Positions 1 to 9,067 of a stretch of DNA of 35,296 nucleotides are shown here, one piece after another. Both the position numbers and the translations under genes were made by a program. The first letter of the stretch is position 1. Each line of letters begins with the position of its first letter. The stretch is from Gemmatimonadota bacterium (GTDB taxonomy: Bacteria > Gemmatimonadota > Gemmatimonadetes > Gemmatimonadales > GWC2-71-9): assembly GCA_003221005.1 (NCBI GenBank), contig QHTZ01000052.1:19968-55263 (forward strand), given 5' to 3'. The notes below the pieces were generated by a model, which did not search any database, was not told where the DNA came from, and was given only the letters and a program-made list of their open reading frames with translations.

Positions 1-732
1 CGCCTCGAGCGACGCGACGACCCAGGTGGGCACCTGGCGCGCGGTACGCACCAGCGTTACCCCCGGGTTGAGCATGGCGCGGCGGTCGAACACGACGCGC
101 ACCGGCGGCCGGCGGGGCGTGACGCTGCCGCGCACGGTGAGCTGTGGATTGTCGGTGAGCGCCGTGGTGCCGCCCACGGCGATGGCATCGAACCCGGCCC
201 GCAGCCAGTGCACGTAGTCGCGCGCCGCCTCGCCGGAGACCCACTGCGACCGGCCCGCCGCGTCGGCGATGCGCCCATCGACGGAGGTCGCGAGCTTGAG
301 CGCCACGAAGGGGCGCTCGGAGCGCAGGCGGGCGAAGAAAAACGGCGCGTTGAGCGCCGCCGCTTCCTGCTGCATCGGTCCGAGCACGACGTCTACGCCA
401 GCGCGCCGCAGCACCTCGAGACCGCCGCGGGCCTCGGGGTCGGGATCGCCGATCGCGGCCACCACACGAGCGATGCCCGCCGCGAGAATCGCCTCAGTGC
501 AGGGCGGCGTCTTGCCATAGTGGGCACACGGCTCGAGCGACACGACCAGCGTCGCGCCCCGCGCGGCGGCAGCCGCAGCCGTGAGCGCGACGACTTCAGC
601 GTGGTCCCCGCCGTACTCCGCGTGGAAGCCCTCCCCGACGATGGCGCCCTGCCGCAGCACCACCGCGCCCACGAGTGGGTTGGGCGCGACGCGTCCCCAA
701 CCCCCGAGCGCGAGCTCGAGGGCGCGGCGCAT
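1..732 (-). CDS. ribD: RibD, riboflavin biosynthesis deaminase/reductase (3' part cut by window edge)
   Basis: Bifunctional pyrimidine deaminase/reductase, second and third steps of riboflavin synthesis from GTP. The frame is open from 732 to base 1 (244 codons) and runs off the left edge. The deaminase zinc site is visible: HAEVVAL near residue 44 and PCAHYGKTPPC near residues 68-78. A reductase domain follows, opening at about residue 120 with LKLATSVDGRIAD and continuing through GGTTALTDNPQLTVR. The start at ATG 732 gives MRRALELALGGWGRVAPNPL; an in-frame ATG at 780 would overlap the upstream gene and add 16 residues. It is the last visible gene of the minus-strand run with purM and argS. 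Assignment is secure; the C-terminus is not seen. Confidence 0.93.
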   Translation of the reverse strand, partial: MRRALELALGGWGRVAPNPLVGAVVLRQGAIVGEGFHAEYGGDHAEVVALTAAAAAARGATLVVSLEPCAHYGKTPPCTEAILAAGIARVVAAIGDPDPEARGGLEVLRRAGVDVVLGPMQQEAAALNAPFFFARLRSERPFVALKLATSVDGRIADAAGRSQWVSGEAARDYVHWLRAGFDAIAVGGTTALTDNPQLTVRGSVTPRRPPVRVVFDRRAMLNPGVTLVRTARQVPTWVVASLEA

Positions 733-742
733 CGCGTCCGCC

Positions 743-1622
743 TCAGAAGGTGAAGCGGAGCCCCAACCCTCCGAAGACATGGCCCGCCTTGGGATCGAAG
801 CCGGTGAAGTTGGTCGTGAGGTGCTGGTCCTTGCCGGTTTGATAGCCCAGCTCAGCTACGAGCTTGGCGGTCGCGAGGTCAAGTCCAGCATCGAGGAACA
901 GGACTTCCCGAGAGTTGTGGAGGTCGAGCGGAATCCGCTGCGGGTTGGTGAGCGGGCGCGTGGGATCGAGGAACGCCACCTCGGCCGTGGAGCTGTAATG
1001 GTCCCACCCCACGCCCCCCGCGAGCTCGAGGAAGGTCGACATCGCCGTACTGGAGCCGGGGAAGATGGCGCCGCATGATGCTGACCGAGACCGCCGGCAC
1101 GCCGAACGCGCCGTGAAACACCCCCACGCGCACCCCGTAGCCCAGCCCGAGGGCCACCTGCCCTACCCGGGCGGCGCCCAGGTCGACCGAGAGGTCACTG
1201 ACGCCGCTCGTGGGCAGCAACGCTGCCGAGGCCAGCGCGTCCACCGAGAGGAAGCCGGTGCGGTCACCCTGAATCAGGCCCAGGGCTCCTTCGACCACCG
1301 GTGCCGGAAGCAACCCCGAGAAGCTCGACGGCACGCTCGTGCGGCTGGCGCTGTCGGGGTTCGGGACGGACACCTTGATCATGTTGACGCGCGCCGACAC
1401 GGAGAGATGCCCGACCCCGCGGAGCGTCTCGCCCGTGCCGAGGACGGGGTTCCCACCGCTCACGATCATCCCCGCGAGGGGATGGAACTGCTTCGCAGCA
1501 TCGACGAAGGCCTGGCAGGCCCGGCCGGCGCTGCCGCTGTAGCCCTGCGCACCGCATTCGGTCTGCGCCGTGAGCGGCGCACCGACCGCCGAGAGCACGA
1601 TCACCACGGGAAAGACACGCAT
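743..1622 (-). pseudogene. Exported outer-membrane-type protein, frameshifted
   Basis: Starts at ATG 1622 behind a strong ribosome site (AGGAGG) and begins with a signal peptide (MRVFPVVIVLSAVGAPLTAQ). A long Gly/Val/Ser-rich stretch of alternating residues resembles a beta-barrel or outer-membrane protein. The first frame stays protein-like to about VSIMRRHLPRLQYGDV (near 1040), then turns into Arg/Gly-rich shadow. The last part, from STFLELAGGVGWDHYSS to GLGLRFTF and the stop at 743, lies in another frame. The whole interval is 880 bp, one base beyond a multiple of three, so a single indel near 1030-1060 separates the halves. It could be a real mutation or a sequencing/assembly error. Precise family not recognised. 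It lies 10 bp from the end of purM. Confidence 0.6.
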
Positions 1623-1631
1623 AGAACCTCC

Positions 1632-2657
1632 TTACCGCTCGGCGAAGCGCACGCCGGTCCGGCCCGCCTGCACTTCGCCGATGACCCACGTCGCCACGTG
1701 CGCCGGCTCGGCCGCGCGGCAGATCGCTTCGACGTCGTCGCGCGCCGCCACGGCGATCATGCCGACGCCGAGGTTGAACACGCGCCGCATCTCGCCGAGC
1801 GACACGCCGCCCGCCCGCATCAACACGCGGAACACCACCGGCCACGGCCATGCGCCCGCGTTCACCACCGCTTCGCAACCATCAGGCATCACGCGTCCCA
1901 GATTGCCGCCGATGCCGCCGCCCGTGATGTGAGCCAGCGCGTGGACCTGCGTGAGCACCGGAGTCACGGCGGCGGCATAGCTGCGGTGCACGTCGAGCAA
2001 CACCTGTGCCACAGACCGGTCACTGTCGGGGAACGGATCCGCGACGTCGAGACCGAGGCGCTCGAACACGATCTGCCGTGCCAGAGTGTACCCGTTGGTG
2101 TGCAGTCCGTTCGACGCGTAGCCAATCAACACGTCACCGGGGCGGACGCGGTCGCCATGCAACGCGTCCGGCTCGTTCACGACGCCAACGATCGTGCCGG
2201 CGAGGTCGTAGCGGCCCGGCTGATACAGGTCGGGGAGCTGCGCGGTCTCGCCTCCCGCGAGGGTCATCTCGTGCGCGCGGCAGCCGCGCGCCACTCCCGC
2301 CACGAGCGCGGCGGCGACGTCCGGCTCGAGCTTTCCGGTTGCGATGTAGTCGAGAAACGCCAGCGGGCGCGCGCCGTGCACCAGGACGTCGTTGACGCAG
2401 TGGTTGACGAGATCTTCGCCCACCGTGTCGTGGATGCCGGCGCGGGCGGCGACGAGCACCTTGGTGCCGACCCCGTCGGTCGAGAGCACCAGCACCGGCC
2501 GCTCGAGCCCGGGCGGGACGCGGACCATCCCGCCGAAGGCGCCAATCTGCCCGAGCGCGAGCGCCGTGCGGGTGCTGCGTGCGAGCTCTCCGATCCGGCG
2601 CTTGGCTTGCTCGGCGAGATCGAGATGCACGCCAACCGCGCCGTAGCGGTCGGTCAC
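1632..2657 (-). CDS. purM: Phosphoribosylformylglycinamidine cyclo-ligase (AIR synthetase)
   Basis: PurM converts FGAM to AIR with ATP, the fifth step of de novo purine synthesis. The 341-aa product matches the usual length. Visible family motifs are VLSTDGVGTK (ATP-binding segment, about residue 53), MTLAGGETAQLPD, HITGGGIGGNLGRV and NLGVGM near the C-terminus. The start is GTG at 2657 (VTDRYGAVGVHLDLAEQAK), which overlaps the TGA stop of the upstream kinase gene in a GTGA arrangement and implies translational coupling. The open frame extends further upstream, but that part is only a shadow of the kinase gene. Confidence 0.96.
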   Translation of the reverse strand: MTDRYGAVGVHLDLAEQAKRRIGELARSTRTALALGQIGAFGGMVRVPPGLERPVLVLSTDGVGTKVLVAARAGIHDTVGEDLVNHCVNDVLVHGARPLAFLDYIATGKLEPDVAAALVAGVARGCRAHEMTLAGGETAQLPDLYQPGRYDLAGTIVGVVNEPDALHGDRVRPGDVLIGYASNGLHTNGYTLARQIVFERLGLDVADPFPDSDRSVAQVLLDVHRSYAAAVTPVLTQVHALAHITGGGIGGNLGRVMPDGCEAVVNAGAWPWPVVFRVLMRAGGVSLGEMRRVFNLGVGMIAVAARDDVEAICRAAEPAHVATWVIGEVQAGRTGVRFAER

Positions 2658-3580
2658 GGCGTCTGTCCCCCCTCGTCCACGTCGAAGTGCACGAGCTCTT
2701 TGAACGCACGCACCCGGGCGCGCAGGTCCGCGGCCATGACGTGCTCGAGCCCCTGGATGCCGAACGCCTCCACCGCGAACGACCCCATGGCGGCGCCGTA
2801 CACCATCGCGCGCCGCAGGTTGGCGGGCGACACGTCGTCGGTGCACGCGAGATATGCCATGAACCCTCCCGCAAAGGCATCGCCCGCCCCTGTGGGATCG
2901 AACACCTCCTGGAGCGGGTACGCCGGGACCTTGAACGTGGTCTCGCTGTTCACGAGCAGCGCACCGTGCTCGCCCTGCTTGATGACCGCCATGCGGGGCC
3001 CGCGCGCCAGGACCCACTGCGCCGCGCGATAGATGTTCCAGTCCCCCGAGAGCTCGCGCGCCTCGGAGTCGTTGATCATCAGGATATCGATGTGCCGCAG
3101 CAGCTCGAGCAGCAGATCGCGCTTCGAGTGAATCCAGTAGTTCATCGTATCGCACGCCACGAGCGTGGGGCGGCGGACCTGGTCGAGCACGCCGAGCTGC
3201 AGGTCCGGATCGATATTGCCGAGGAACACGTAACGCGCGTCGCGGAACTTGTCGGGGAGCTTGGGACGGAACTGGGCGAACACACCCAGCCGCGTCTCGA
3301 GCGTCTCACGGCTCGAAAGGTCGTAGGAGTACTTCGCCTTCCAGCGGAACGACTCGCCCGGCACCCGCTCCACGCCCGCCAGATCCACGCCCCGCGCCTC
3401 GAGCGCCTGCAGCACACCCTGGGGATAGTCGCTCCCGACGACGCCCACGATCTGGACCGGATGCAGGATGGCCCCGGCGGCGCTAAAGAACACGGCGGAG
3501 CCCCCGGGTGCGTCCGCCGTTTCGCCGAACGGGGTCGCCACGGAATCGAGCGCGATCGATCCCACCACGAGTAGGCCCAT
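2654..3580 (-). CDS. PfkB/ribokinase-family sugar kinase
   Basis: A 308-aa PfkB-family kinase that should phosphorylate a sugar or nucleoside; the substrate cannot be told from sequence. The N-terminal substrate-binding region has GGSAVFFSAAGA at residues 26-37. The C-terminal signature DPTGAGDAFAGGF (about residue 228) holds the catalytic Asp and the anion hole. The ATG at 3580 follows the argS stop by three bases, and the TGA stop overlaps the purM start by four bases (GTGA). Placement between argS and purM suggests co-expression with housekeeping genes, and a nucleoside or ribose substrate is a guess only. Confidence 0.88.
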   Translation of the reverse strand: MGLLVVGSIALDSVATPFGETADAPGGSAVFFSAAGAILHPVQIVGVVGSDYPQGVLQALEARGVDLAGVERVPGESFRWKAKYSYDLSSRETLETRLGVFAQFRPKLPDKFRDARYVFLGNIDPDLQLGVLDQVRRPTLVACDTMNYWIHSKRDLLLELLRHIDILMINDSEARELSGDWNIYRAAQWVLARGPRMAVIKQGEHGALLVNSETTFKVPAYPLQEVFDPTGAGDAFAGGFMAYLACTDDVSPANLRRAMVYGAAMGSFAVEAFGIQGLEHVMAADLRARVRAFKELVHFDVDEGGQTP

Positions 3581-3583
3581 CGG

Positions 3584-5227
3584 TCACATCCTGTCGGGGG
3601 CCCGGATCCCCAGGATCGCGAGGCCGTTCGCGAGCACCTGTCGCACTGCGCGCGCCAGCACGAGGCGCGCGGCCTCCTCGGGCTCGGCGAGGACGCGGTA
3701 CTTGTGATACCACGCGTGCGCGATCCGGGCCAGCCCCTCGAGGTACCCTGTGATCCGGTGCGGCTCGTACGTCTCCGCCGACCGCGTCACGATCCCCGGG
3801 AACGCCGCCAGCTCGTTCATGAGCTCGACCTCCTCTGGGGCCGCGAGCACGCTCAGATCCACTCCCGCCGCCGACACGCCGTCGGGCTCGCGCGCGGCCA
3901 CTCGAAAGATCCCGCTCATGCGCGCGTGCGCCATCTGGACGTAGAACACCGGGTTCGCCTCGGTCTGACTCTTCGCCAGGTCCACGTCGAAGACGAGCTG
4001 CGAGTCCCCGCGACGCATCAGGAAGAAGTACCGCGCGGCGTCCACGCCGGTCTCCTGGAACAGCTCCCGCAAGGTGACGATCTCGCCGGTGCGCTTGGAG
4101 AAGCGCACTTCCTCTCCCGCCCGCATCACCCGCACCAGCTGCACGATCTCGGCGTGGAAGAACTCGTCGGGCAGTCCGAGCGCACGCAGCGCCGCGCGCA
4201 CGCGGGGCACGTAGCCATGATGGTCCGCGCCCCACACGTCGATCGCCCGCGCGAATCCCCGCTCGTGCTTGGCGCGATGGTAGGCGATGTCCGGCAGCAG
4301 GTACGTGTACGTGCCGTCGGACTTGCGCAGCACGCGGTCCTTGTCGTCCCCGAACGCCGTCGTCCGGAGCCACAGGGCACCGTCTTGCTCGAACGTGTGC
4401 CCCTGCGCCGCGAGGTCCGCGAGCGCCCGCTCGATCAGCCGCTCGCGGTACAGCTCGGACTCGGCAAAGACGACGTCGAACTTGACGCCGAACTCCCGCA
4501 GGTCTTCGTCCTGCTCCGCCCGCTGCGACAGCAAGGCGATTGTGCGGCAGCGGCGCACCCCCTCGTCCGGCGGCAGGTCGGCGAAAGCGCGCCCCTCGCG
4601 CGCGAGGGCCGCCTGGGCGAGCTCGACCAGGTACTGCCCCTGATAGCCGCCCTCGGGAAGCTCCGCCGCGCGTCCCACCTGCTGTTGCACCCGCGCCCAC
4701 AGCGAGCGGGCGAGCTTGTCGATCTGGACCCCGGCGTCGTTCACGTAGAACTCACGCGTCACCGCGTGGCCGGTCCACTCGAACAGCGACGCCAGCGCGT
4801 CGCCCAACGCCGCCCCGCGTCCGTGGCCCACGTGCAGCGGGCCCGTAGGATTGGCCGACACGAACTCGACGTCCACCTTGAGCCCCCGCCCCGCGTCGCT
4901 CCGCCCGTAGTGCCCGCCAGCCGCAAGGATCTCGTCGAGCACCCCCGCGAGCTGCGCCTCGGCGAGAAAGAAGTTGATGAACCCCGGGCCTGCGATCTCG
5001 ACCTTTTTCACGTAACCCGGTGGCAGCTCGAGCGCCTGCAGCAGCTGTTGGGCGACGTCCCGGGGCTTGCGGCCGAGCAGCGGGGCGAGTATCAGGGCGA
5101 GGTTTGTCGCGGCGTCGCCGTGCGCGGGATCGCGCGGCGCTTCGACTTTGAACTCCGGTACCGGGGACGCGCCGAGCTGCCGCGCCGCACGCGCGAGCGC
5201 GTCGATCAGCGGCTGATGGCGCTTCAC
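3584..5227 (-). CDS. argS: Arginyl-tRNA synthetase
   Basis: Class I aminoacyl-tRNA synthetase charging tRNA-Arg. In order the sequence shows the N-terminal Arg-specific domain, the HIGH-type motif in FVSANPTGPLHVGHGRG (about residues 127-143), the central catalytic segment with DVWGADHHGYVPR, a KMSKS-equivalent region (RFSKRTGE), and the C-terminal anticodon-binding helical domain with YHKYRVL, ending at ILGIRAPDRM. The length of 547 aa is typical. The start is GTG at 5227 (VKRHQPLIDALARAARQL), overlapping the TGA of the zinc-ribbon gene as GTGA. The longer open frame upstream is a shadow of that gene. Confidence 0.96.
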   Translation of the reverse strand: MKRHQPLIDALARAARQLGASPVPEFKVEAPRDPAHGDAATNLALILAPLLGRKPRDVAQQLLQALELPPGYVKKVEIAGPGFINFFLAEAQLAGVLDEILAAGGHYGRSDAGRGLKVDVEFVSANPTGPLHVGHGRGAALGDALASLFEWTGHAVTREFYVNDAGVQIDKLARSLWARVQQQVGRAAELPEGGYQGQYLVELAQAALAREGRAFADLPPDEGVRRCRTIALLSQRAEQDEDLREFGVKFDVVFAESELYRERLIERALADLAAQGHTFEQDGALWLRTTAFGDDKDRVLRKSDGTYTYLLPDIAYHRAKHERGFARAIDVWGADHHGYVPRVRAALRALGLPDEFFHAEIVQLVRVMRAGEEVRFSKRTGEIVTLRELFQETGVDAARYFFLMRRGDSQLVFDVDLAKSQTEANPVFYVQMAHARMSGIFRVAAREPDGVSAAGVDLSVLAAPEEVELMNELAAFPGIVTRSAETYEPHRITGYLEGLARIAHAWYHKYRVLAEPEEAARLVLARAVRQVLANGLAILGIRAPDRM

Positions 5228-5529
5228 TTGTCGCTGGCGGGCTTCTTCTTCGAGCTCTCCGAAGTCTTGGACTCGGGCGCCTTCGACTCCCCCGTCTTCC
5301 CCTCGGCGGGCTTGGAGTCGGCCTCCTTCGTCCCGGGCTTCTCCCCCGCTCGCTTGTAATCGGTGACGTAGAAGCCGGACCCCTTGAAGACGAGCCCCGC
5401 GCCGCCCGAGATCACGCGCTCGGCCGTCGCACCGCAGGTCGGGCACGGCAGGTGCCGGCGGTCGTTCATGCGGGGGTAGAACTTCTCGAAGCTATGCCCG
5501 TTGGGGCACCGGTACTCGTAGGTGGGCAT
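5224..5529 (-). CDS. FmdB-type zinc-ribbon protein
   Basis: A 101-aa small regulatory-type protein. The N-terminal zinc ribbon MPTYEYRCPNGHSFEKFY followed by CPTCGATAERVISGG is diagnostic of the FmdB/putative regulatory protein family; CPxxG and CxxC should bind zinc. The second half, from about residue 60, is a low-complexity Lys/Glu/Ser/Pro tail that is probably disordered. It heads the minus-strand run, has its own upstream promoter candidate, and its stop overlaps the argS start. Function of the family is not established. Confidence 0.9.
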   Translation of the reverse strand: MPTYEYRCPNGHSFEKFYPRMNDRRHLPCPTCGATAERVISGGAGLVFKGSGFYVTDYKRAGEKPGTKEADSKPAEGKTGESKAPESKTSESSKKKPASDK

Positions 5530-5538
5530 CGGACAACA

Positions 5539-5567
5539 ACTTAAGCAAGCGGCGCGGGGCGGGTCAA
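5539..5567 (-). promoter_or_regulatory. Candidate sigma70-type promoter of the zinc ribbon-argS-purM-ribD run
   Basis: Read on the minus strand, TTGACC (5567-5562) and TTAAGT (5544-5539) are separated by 17 bases, close to the TTGACA/TATAAT consensus. The -10 box lies about 10 bases before the ATG of the zinc-ribbon gene at 5529, so the untranslated leader would be very short. This is a consensus match, not a demonstrated start site. Confidence 0.45.
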
Positions 5568-5586
5568 TGACGCCGCCGCACGGCGC

Positions 5587-5649
5587 TCAGCACCCCGCCG
5601 GAAGCGTGAGCGCGCTCGTGATGATGTAGACGACGATTCTGCGGGTCAC
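5587..5649 (-). CDS. Possible 20-residue lipobox-ending peptide
   Basis: A GTG at 5649 overlaps the stop of the upstream membrane-protein gene as GTGA. It opens a 20-codon frame with basic residues, a hydrophobic stretch and a lipobox-like end LTLPAGC directly before the stop. It could be a tiny lipoprotein-like peptide or pure chance; there is no homology argument and the reading rests on layout only. Confidence 0.15.
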   Translation of the reverse strand: MTRRIVVYIITSALTLPAGC

Positions 5650-5990
5650 GGGCTCACGTCCCCGTGGGCTCGGACCCAGAGCACGAAGCCGAGCACCGCG
5701 ACCCAGGGAGCGACCGCGAGGCCCGCCACGGCACCAGCCATGAGACGGGCCGTGAGCGCCCCGCGTCCCAACCAAACCGCGCCGGCGAGGGCGCCAGCTA
5801 CGGCTGCGGCGGGGGCCGCGAGGAGCGGCCGGCGCAGTCGCACGAAGCGAGGTGTGAGGAGCGCCAGCGGCACGCCGCAGGCCAGGGCGACGAGCACGCC
5901 GGGGAGCGTGACGATCCAGCCGACCGCGGCCATCGCGATCACGCCCAGGACCAAGGCCCGGCCAGCGCGCCAGGAGAACGTGCCCGCCAC
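5646..5990 (-). CDS. Small membrane protein of unknown function
   Basis: A 114-aa very hydrophobic protein rich in Ala, Val, Leu and Gly, with roughly three to four membrane segments (about residues 10-30, 32-47, 56-75 and 85-107). No family recognised. It lies four bases downstream of the Yip1-like gene in the same direction, so the two are probably co-transcribed and may work together in the membrane. Confidence 0.65.
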   Translation of the reverse strand: MAGTFSWRAGRALVLGVIAMAAVGWIVTLPGVLVALACGVPLALLTPRFVRLRRPLLAAPAAAVAGALAGAVWLGRGALTARLMAGAVAGLAVAPWVAVLGFVLWVRAHGDVSP

Positions 5991-5993
5991 TCG

Positions 5994-6668
5994 CTAGTTC
6001 CTCGCGCCTCCCCCTTGCAGGGAGGCGAATGCGCTCAGGACCAGGCTGCCCACGAGATAGGAGATGGCCGCCGTCGTGTACCCGGTCGCGCGGCTGGTCC
6101 GGTGCGTCACCGCCACTCCCAGCCCGGCGAGCCACACGCCGTAAACCGAGAACGGGTTCACGCTGTTGAGGAGCGCGCCCAGGAACGGGCTGTCGCCGTC
6201 GTACAGCAGATCGAGCCCCAGGGCCGGGCGCAGATCGTCCATCGAAGTGACGCTCGCGACCCCCCGCAGCCACAGCACCGCCGCCGAGACGACGGCGAAC
6301 AGGACGAAGCTCACGAACGCGTAGACCAGCACGCTCAGCAGCGTGCCGTACCTGGCGTCCCCGGAGAGCAGCGACACGTTCACCCACAGCAGCAGTGCAC
6401 CGACCAGCAACATCACGACCACGTTGAGGGGGAACAGCACCAACCCGATCGTCGCCTGGGTGGCGGCGCTCGGGACGCGCTCCAGCTGTTGCGGGGTGAG
6501 GTGCGACATCGCGGTTTGCAGGCCGGCCTCGTAAAACGGCCGCAGCGACACGGCGACGCCGAACGCGACCACCACGAGCGCCGCGGCCGGGGCGAGCACG
6601 CGGGGCTGCTCCCGCACCCGATCGAACACCATCGCCGGCTCGGAGAATACTCTCAAGAGATCGAGCAC
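5994..6668 (-). CDS. Yip1-domain-like integral membrane protein
   Basis: A 224-aa protein with five or so membrane spans. The soluble start MLDLLRVFSEPAMVFDRVREQP resembles bacterial Yip1-domain proteins, which begin with a short segment carrying a conserved Pro before the first helix. Further features are SVNPFSVYGVWLAGLGVA in the last third and a short C-terminal tail. Role in bacteria unknown. It is preceded by the Mpo1-like gene (10-bp gap) and followed by another membrane protein. Confidence 0.65.
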   Translation of the reverse strand: MLDLLRVFSEPAMVFDRVREQPRVLAPAAALVVVAFGVAVSLRPFYEAGLQTAMSHLTPQQLERVPSAATQATIGLVLFPLNVVVMLLVGALLLWVNVSLLSGDARYGTLLSVLVYAFVSFVLFAVVSAAVLWLRGVASVTSMDDLRPALGLDLLYDGDSPFLGALLNSVNPFSVYGVWLAGLGVAVTHRTSRATGYTTAAISYLVGSLVLSAFASLQGGGARN

Positions 6669-6678
6669 GGCAGCGCTC

Positions 6679-6981
6679 CTAGGCGCGGCCCCGGATCTTG
6701 GCGAACCACCAGCGGAGCCCGACGAACAGGAATCGCCAATCGTGGAAGAACTCAGGCGGCTTGCCCTCCACGTAGTGACCCGCGAACTGGAAGACCCATC
6801 CCACGACGAAGAGCGCCACCGGGACGGGCCAGAACCGGTGCCAGAAGGCTGCGACGACGAACAGGGGGAGCGACAGCGCGATCATCGGAATGCCGAAGGT
6901 GTGGCACAGCCGGTTGATGGGGTGCTGATGGCTCTGCGAATACTCGGCGATCCACTTCTCCAGCGGCTTGTTGCCCAGCAT
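6679..6981 (-). CDS. DUF962/Mpo1-like membrane protein
   Basis: A 100-aa protein matching the DUF962 (Mpo1-like) pattern: an N-terminal EYSQSHQHPINRLCHTFGIPM with conserved His residues, two hydrophobic segments, and WVFQFAGHYVEGKPPEF with a second conserved His cluster. Yeast Mpo1 is an iron-dependent fatty-acid alpha-dioxygenase; whether this one does the same is unknown. The start at 6981 (MLGNKPLEKW) is chosen because a strong ribosome site (GGAAGGAGGT) lies just upstream; earlier ATGs would fall inside it. Confidence 0.82.
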   Translation of the reverse strand: MLGNKPLEKWIAEYSQSHQHPINRLCHTFGIPMIALSLPLFVVAAFWHRFWPVPVALFVVGWVFQFAGHYVEGKPPEFFHDWRFLFVGLRWWFAKIRGRA

Positions 6982-7050
6982 AGCGACCTCCTTCCTCATC
7001 AAGCGAATAAGCTGCGGGGGCGCCCCGGCCGGCGCAAACCGGCGGCGTCG

Positions 7051-9036
7051 CTACACCGCGCGCGCCGTGAGCAGATCGGTCGCCGCCTTGAGCTGATGCG
7101 GCTCGCCGACCACGACGAGCTCGTCGCCGACGGCCAGCCGGAACGCGGGGGCGGGCGCCGCGATGTCACGCGAGCCGCGCCGCACCGAGACGATGAGCGC
7201 TCCGGTGCGCGTGCGCAGGCCGGTCTGCGCCACGCTCCGCCCCACGAAGGGGGAATGTGACGGGAGTCGAATGCGCGCGGCCGCCATCTGGGGAACTCCG
7301 GCCACCGTCCCGAGAGCGGGACGCTCGCCGCCCCGCAGCGCCTCGTAATGCGAGGCGCGGATCTGATCCTCCAGGCGGTCCACCTCCTGTCGCGAGACGC
7401 CGTATTGCGCCAGCACGCGCGCGAAGATCTCGATGGACGTCTCGAACTCCTCGGGAATCACATCGTTCGCCCCCAGCCGTACGAGCTCGGGAATCTCGAC
7501 GACGTAGCGCGTGCGCGCGATGATGTGCATGGTCGGATTCAGCCCCCGCGCCACGCGCACCATGCGCCGCGTGGCCGCCGGGTCGGAGATCGCGGCCACC
7601 AGCATCCGCGCCCGCTCGGCGCCGAGCGCCCGCAGGATCTCCTCACGGGTCGCGTCGCCGTAGAACGCGGGCTCGCCGCGGGCCCGAGCCTGGCGCACCG
7701 TCTGCGCATTGAGCTCCACTGTGACATAGGGCGCCTGGATGGCGCGCAGGGCCGCCGCGAGGTTGCGGCCATTGAGGCCATAGCCCGCGATGATGACGTG
7801 ATCGGCCAGAGGTTGCGCAGCATCGCTGATGGTGCGCGTCCGGAACCCCGGCAGCAGGCGGTCGAGCGGCGCGACTCGCTCCAGCGCGTCCACCAGCGCG
7901 GGGCCGCCCTGGAGCAAGAACGGCGTCACCAGCATCGTGAACGCGGCCACCGCGAGAAACCCCTGGTACATGCTCTCCGACATCAGTGCCAGCCCCCGCC
8001 CCTCCTTCGCGAGCACGAACGAGAACTCCCCGATCTGGGAGACGAGGAGCGCGGCCAAGACCGCCACGCGCCCGGCGTAACCCAGCAGCGCGGGACCCAC
8101 GCTCGCAACGAGGGTCTTGCCGGCGAGCACCGCAACCACGCCGCCTGCGGCAAGCCAGGGGTGATGCCGGATGAAGTCGAACTGCACGAGCATCCCGATC
8201 GCGACGAAGAACAGCGAGATGAAGACGTCGCGGAACGGCAGCAGCTCCGCGAGCGCCTGGTGGCCGTAGTCCGATTCGGAGATCACGAGGCCGGCGAGGA
8301 ACGCGCCGAGCGCGAGCGAGGCACCTGCAGCGGCGGTGCCCAGGGCCGTAAGCGTGCCGAGCAAGATCACGGCGATGAGAAACAGCTCGCGGCTCCGCGT
8401 CTTCAGGATCTCGGCGAACAGACGCGGCACGACGACGCGCGCCAGCCCGCCGACCGCGACCACGATGATCACCGCCTTCCCGAGCGCGAGGAGGAGGGCC
8501 GGAGCTCCCCCGCCTTCCCGCCCCGCCAGGAACGGCACCACAAGCATGATGGGAACGACGCAGAGGTCCTGAAAGATCAGGATCCCGGTCGCGAGGCGCC
8601 CCTGGGGGGTATCGATCTCCCCCCGGTCCGTGAGCCCTTTCAGCACCAGCGCGGTGCTCGAAAGTGCCACCAGGAACCCGAGAAACAGCGCGACCTGCCA
8701 GCGCAGCCCCAGGACCGCGGCGACGGCCGCCGCCACCCCGATCGTCAGCCCAACCTGCAGCCCGCCGCCGACCGCCGCCTGACGTCCCATCTCGCGCAGC
8801 CGGCTGAGCGAGAACTCGATCCCGATCGTGAACAGCAGCAGGATCACGCCCACGTCGGCGAGTCCCTCGATCTGGTGCACGCCTGTGACCAGTCCAAGGG
8901 CGTTCGGCCCGACCAGCACCCCCGCGACGATGAAGCCGGGCAGCACCGGAAGCCGGAAACGATGGAAGACGAGAATGACGACGAGCGACACCGCGAAGAT
9001 CACGGCGAGGTCTTTGAGGACGACGAGTTGCTCCAT
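7051..9036 (-). CDS. CPA2-family cation/proton antiporter with RCK domains (KefB/KefC-like)
   Basis: A 661-aa protein in three parts. Residues 1-380 form the membrane Na+/H+ exchanger domain with about 12 helices; GVILLLFTIGIEFSLSRL and FLVALSSTALVLKGL are typical of CPA2. Residues 400-520 form an RCK/TrkA-N Rossmann domain with the nucleotide-binding GYGLNGRNLA. Residues 570-661 form a TrkA-C domain ending in GDELVVVGEPHQLK. It probably exchanges K+ or Na+ for protons across the inner membrane, with nucleotide gating. The Kef subtype and ion are not decided by the sequence. Confidence 0.92.
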   Translation of the reverse strand: MEQLVVLKDLAVIFAVSLVVILVFHRFRLPVLPGFIVAGVLVGPNALGLVTGVHQIEGLADVGVILLLFTIGIEFSLSRLREMGRQAAVGGGLQVGLTIGVAAAVAAVLGLRWQVALFLGFLVALSSTALVLKGLTDRGEIDTPQGRLATGILIFQDLCVVPIMLVVPFLAGREGGGAPALLLALGKAVIIVVAVGGLARVVVPRLFAEILKTRSRELFLIAVILLGTLTALGTAAAGASLALGAFLAGLVISESDYGHQALAELLPFRDVFISLFFVAIGMLVQFDFIRHHPWLAAGGVVAVLAGKTLVASVGPALLGYAGRVAVLAALLVSQIGEFSFVLAKEGRGLALMSESMYQGFLAVAAFTMLVTPFLLQGGPALVDALERVAPLDRLLPGFRTRTISDAAQPLADHVIIAGYGLNGRNLAAALRAIQAPYVTVELNAQTVRQARARGEPAFYGDATREEILRALGAERARMLVAAISDPAATRRMVRVARGLNPTMHIIARTRYVVEIPELVRLGANDVIPEEFETSIEIFARVLAQYGVSRQEVDRLEDQIRASHYEALRGGERPALGTVAGVPQMAAARIRLPSHSPFVGRSVAQTGLRTRTGALIVSVRRGSRDIAAPAPAFRLAVGDELVVVGEPHQLKAATDLLTARAV

Positions 9037-9067
9037 GGCTATGCGACGCCGGCGAATGTTGTGGCGA

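Noticed and set aside
1065..3032. Long plus-strand open frame (655 codons) and similar ones at 3704-5359 and 7348-9081
   Set aside because: They lie antisense to purM, argS and the antiporter gene, are Arg/His/Pro-rich and are shadows of GC-rich codon usage.
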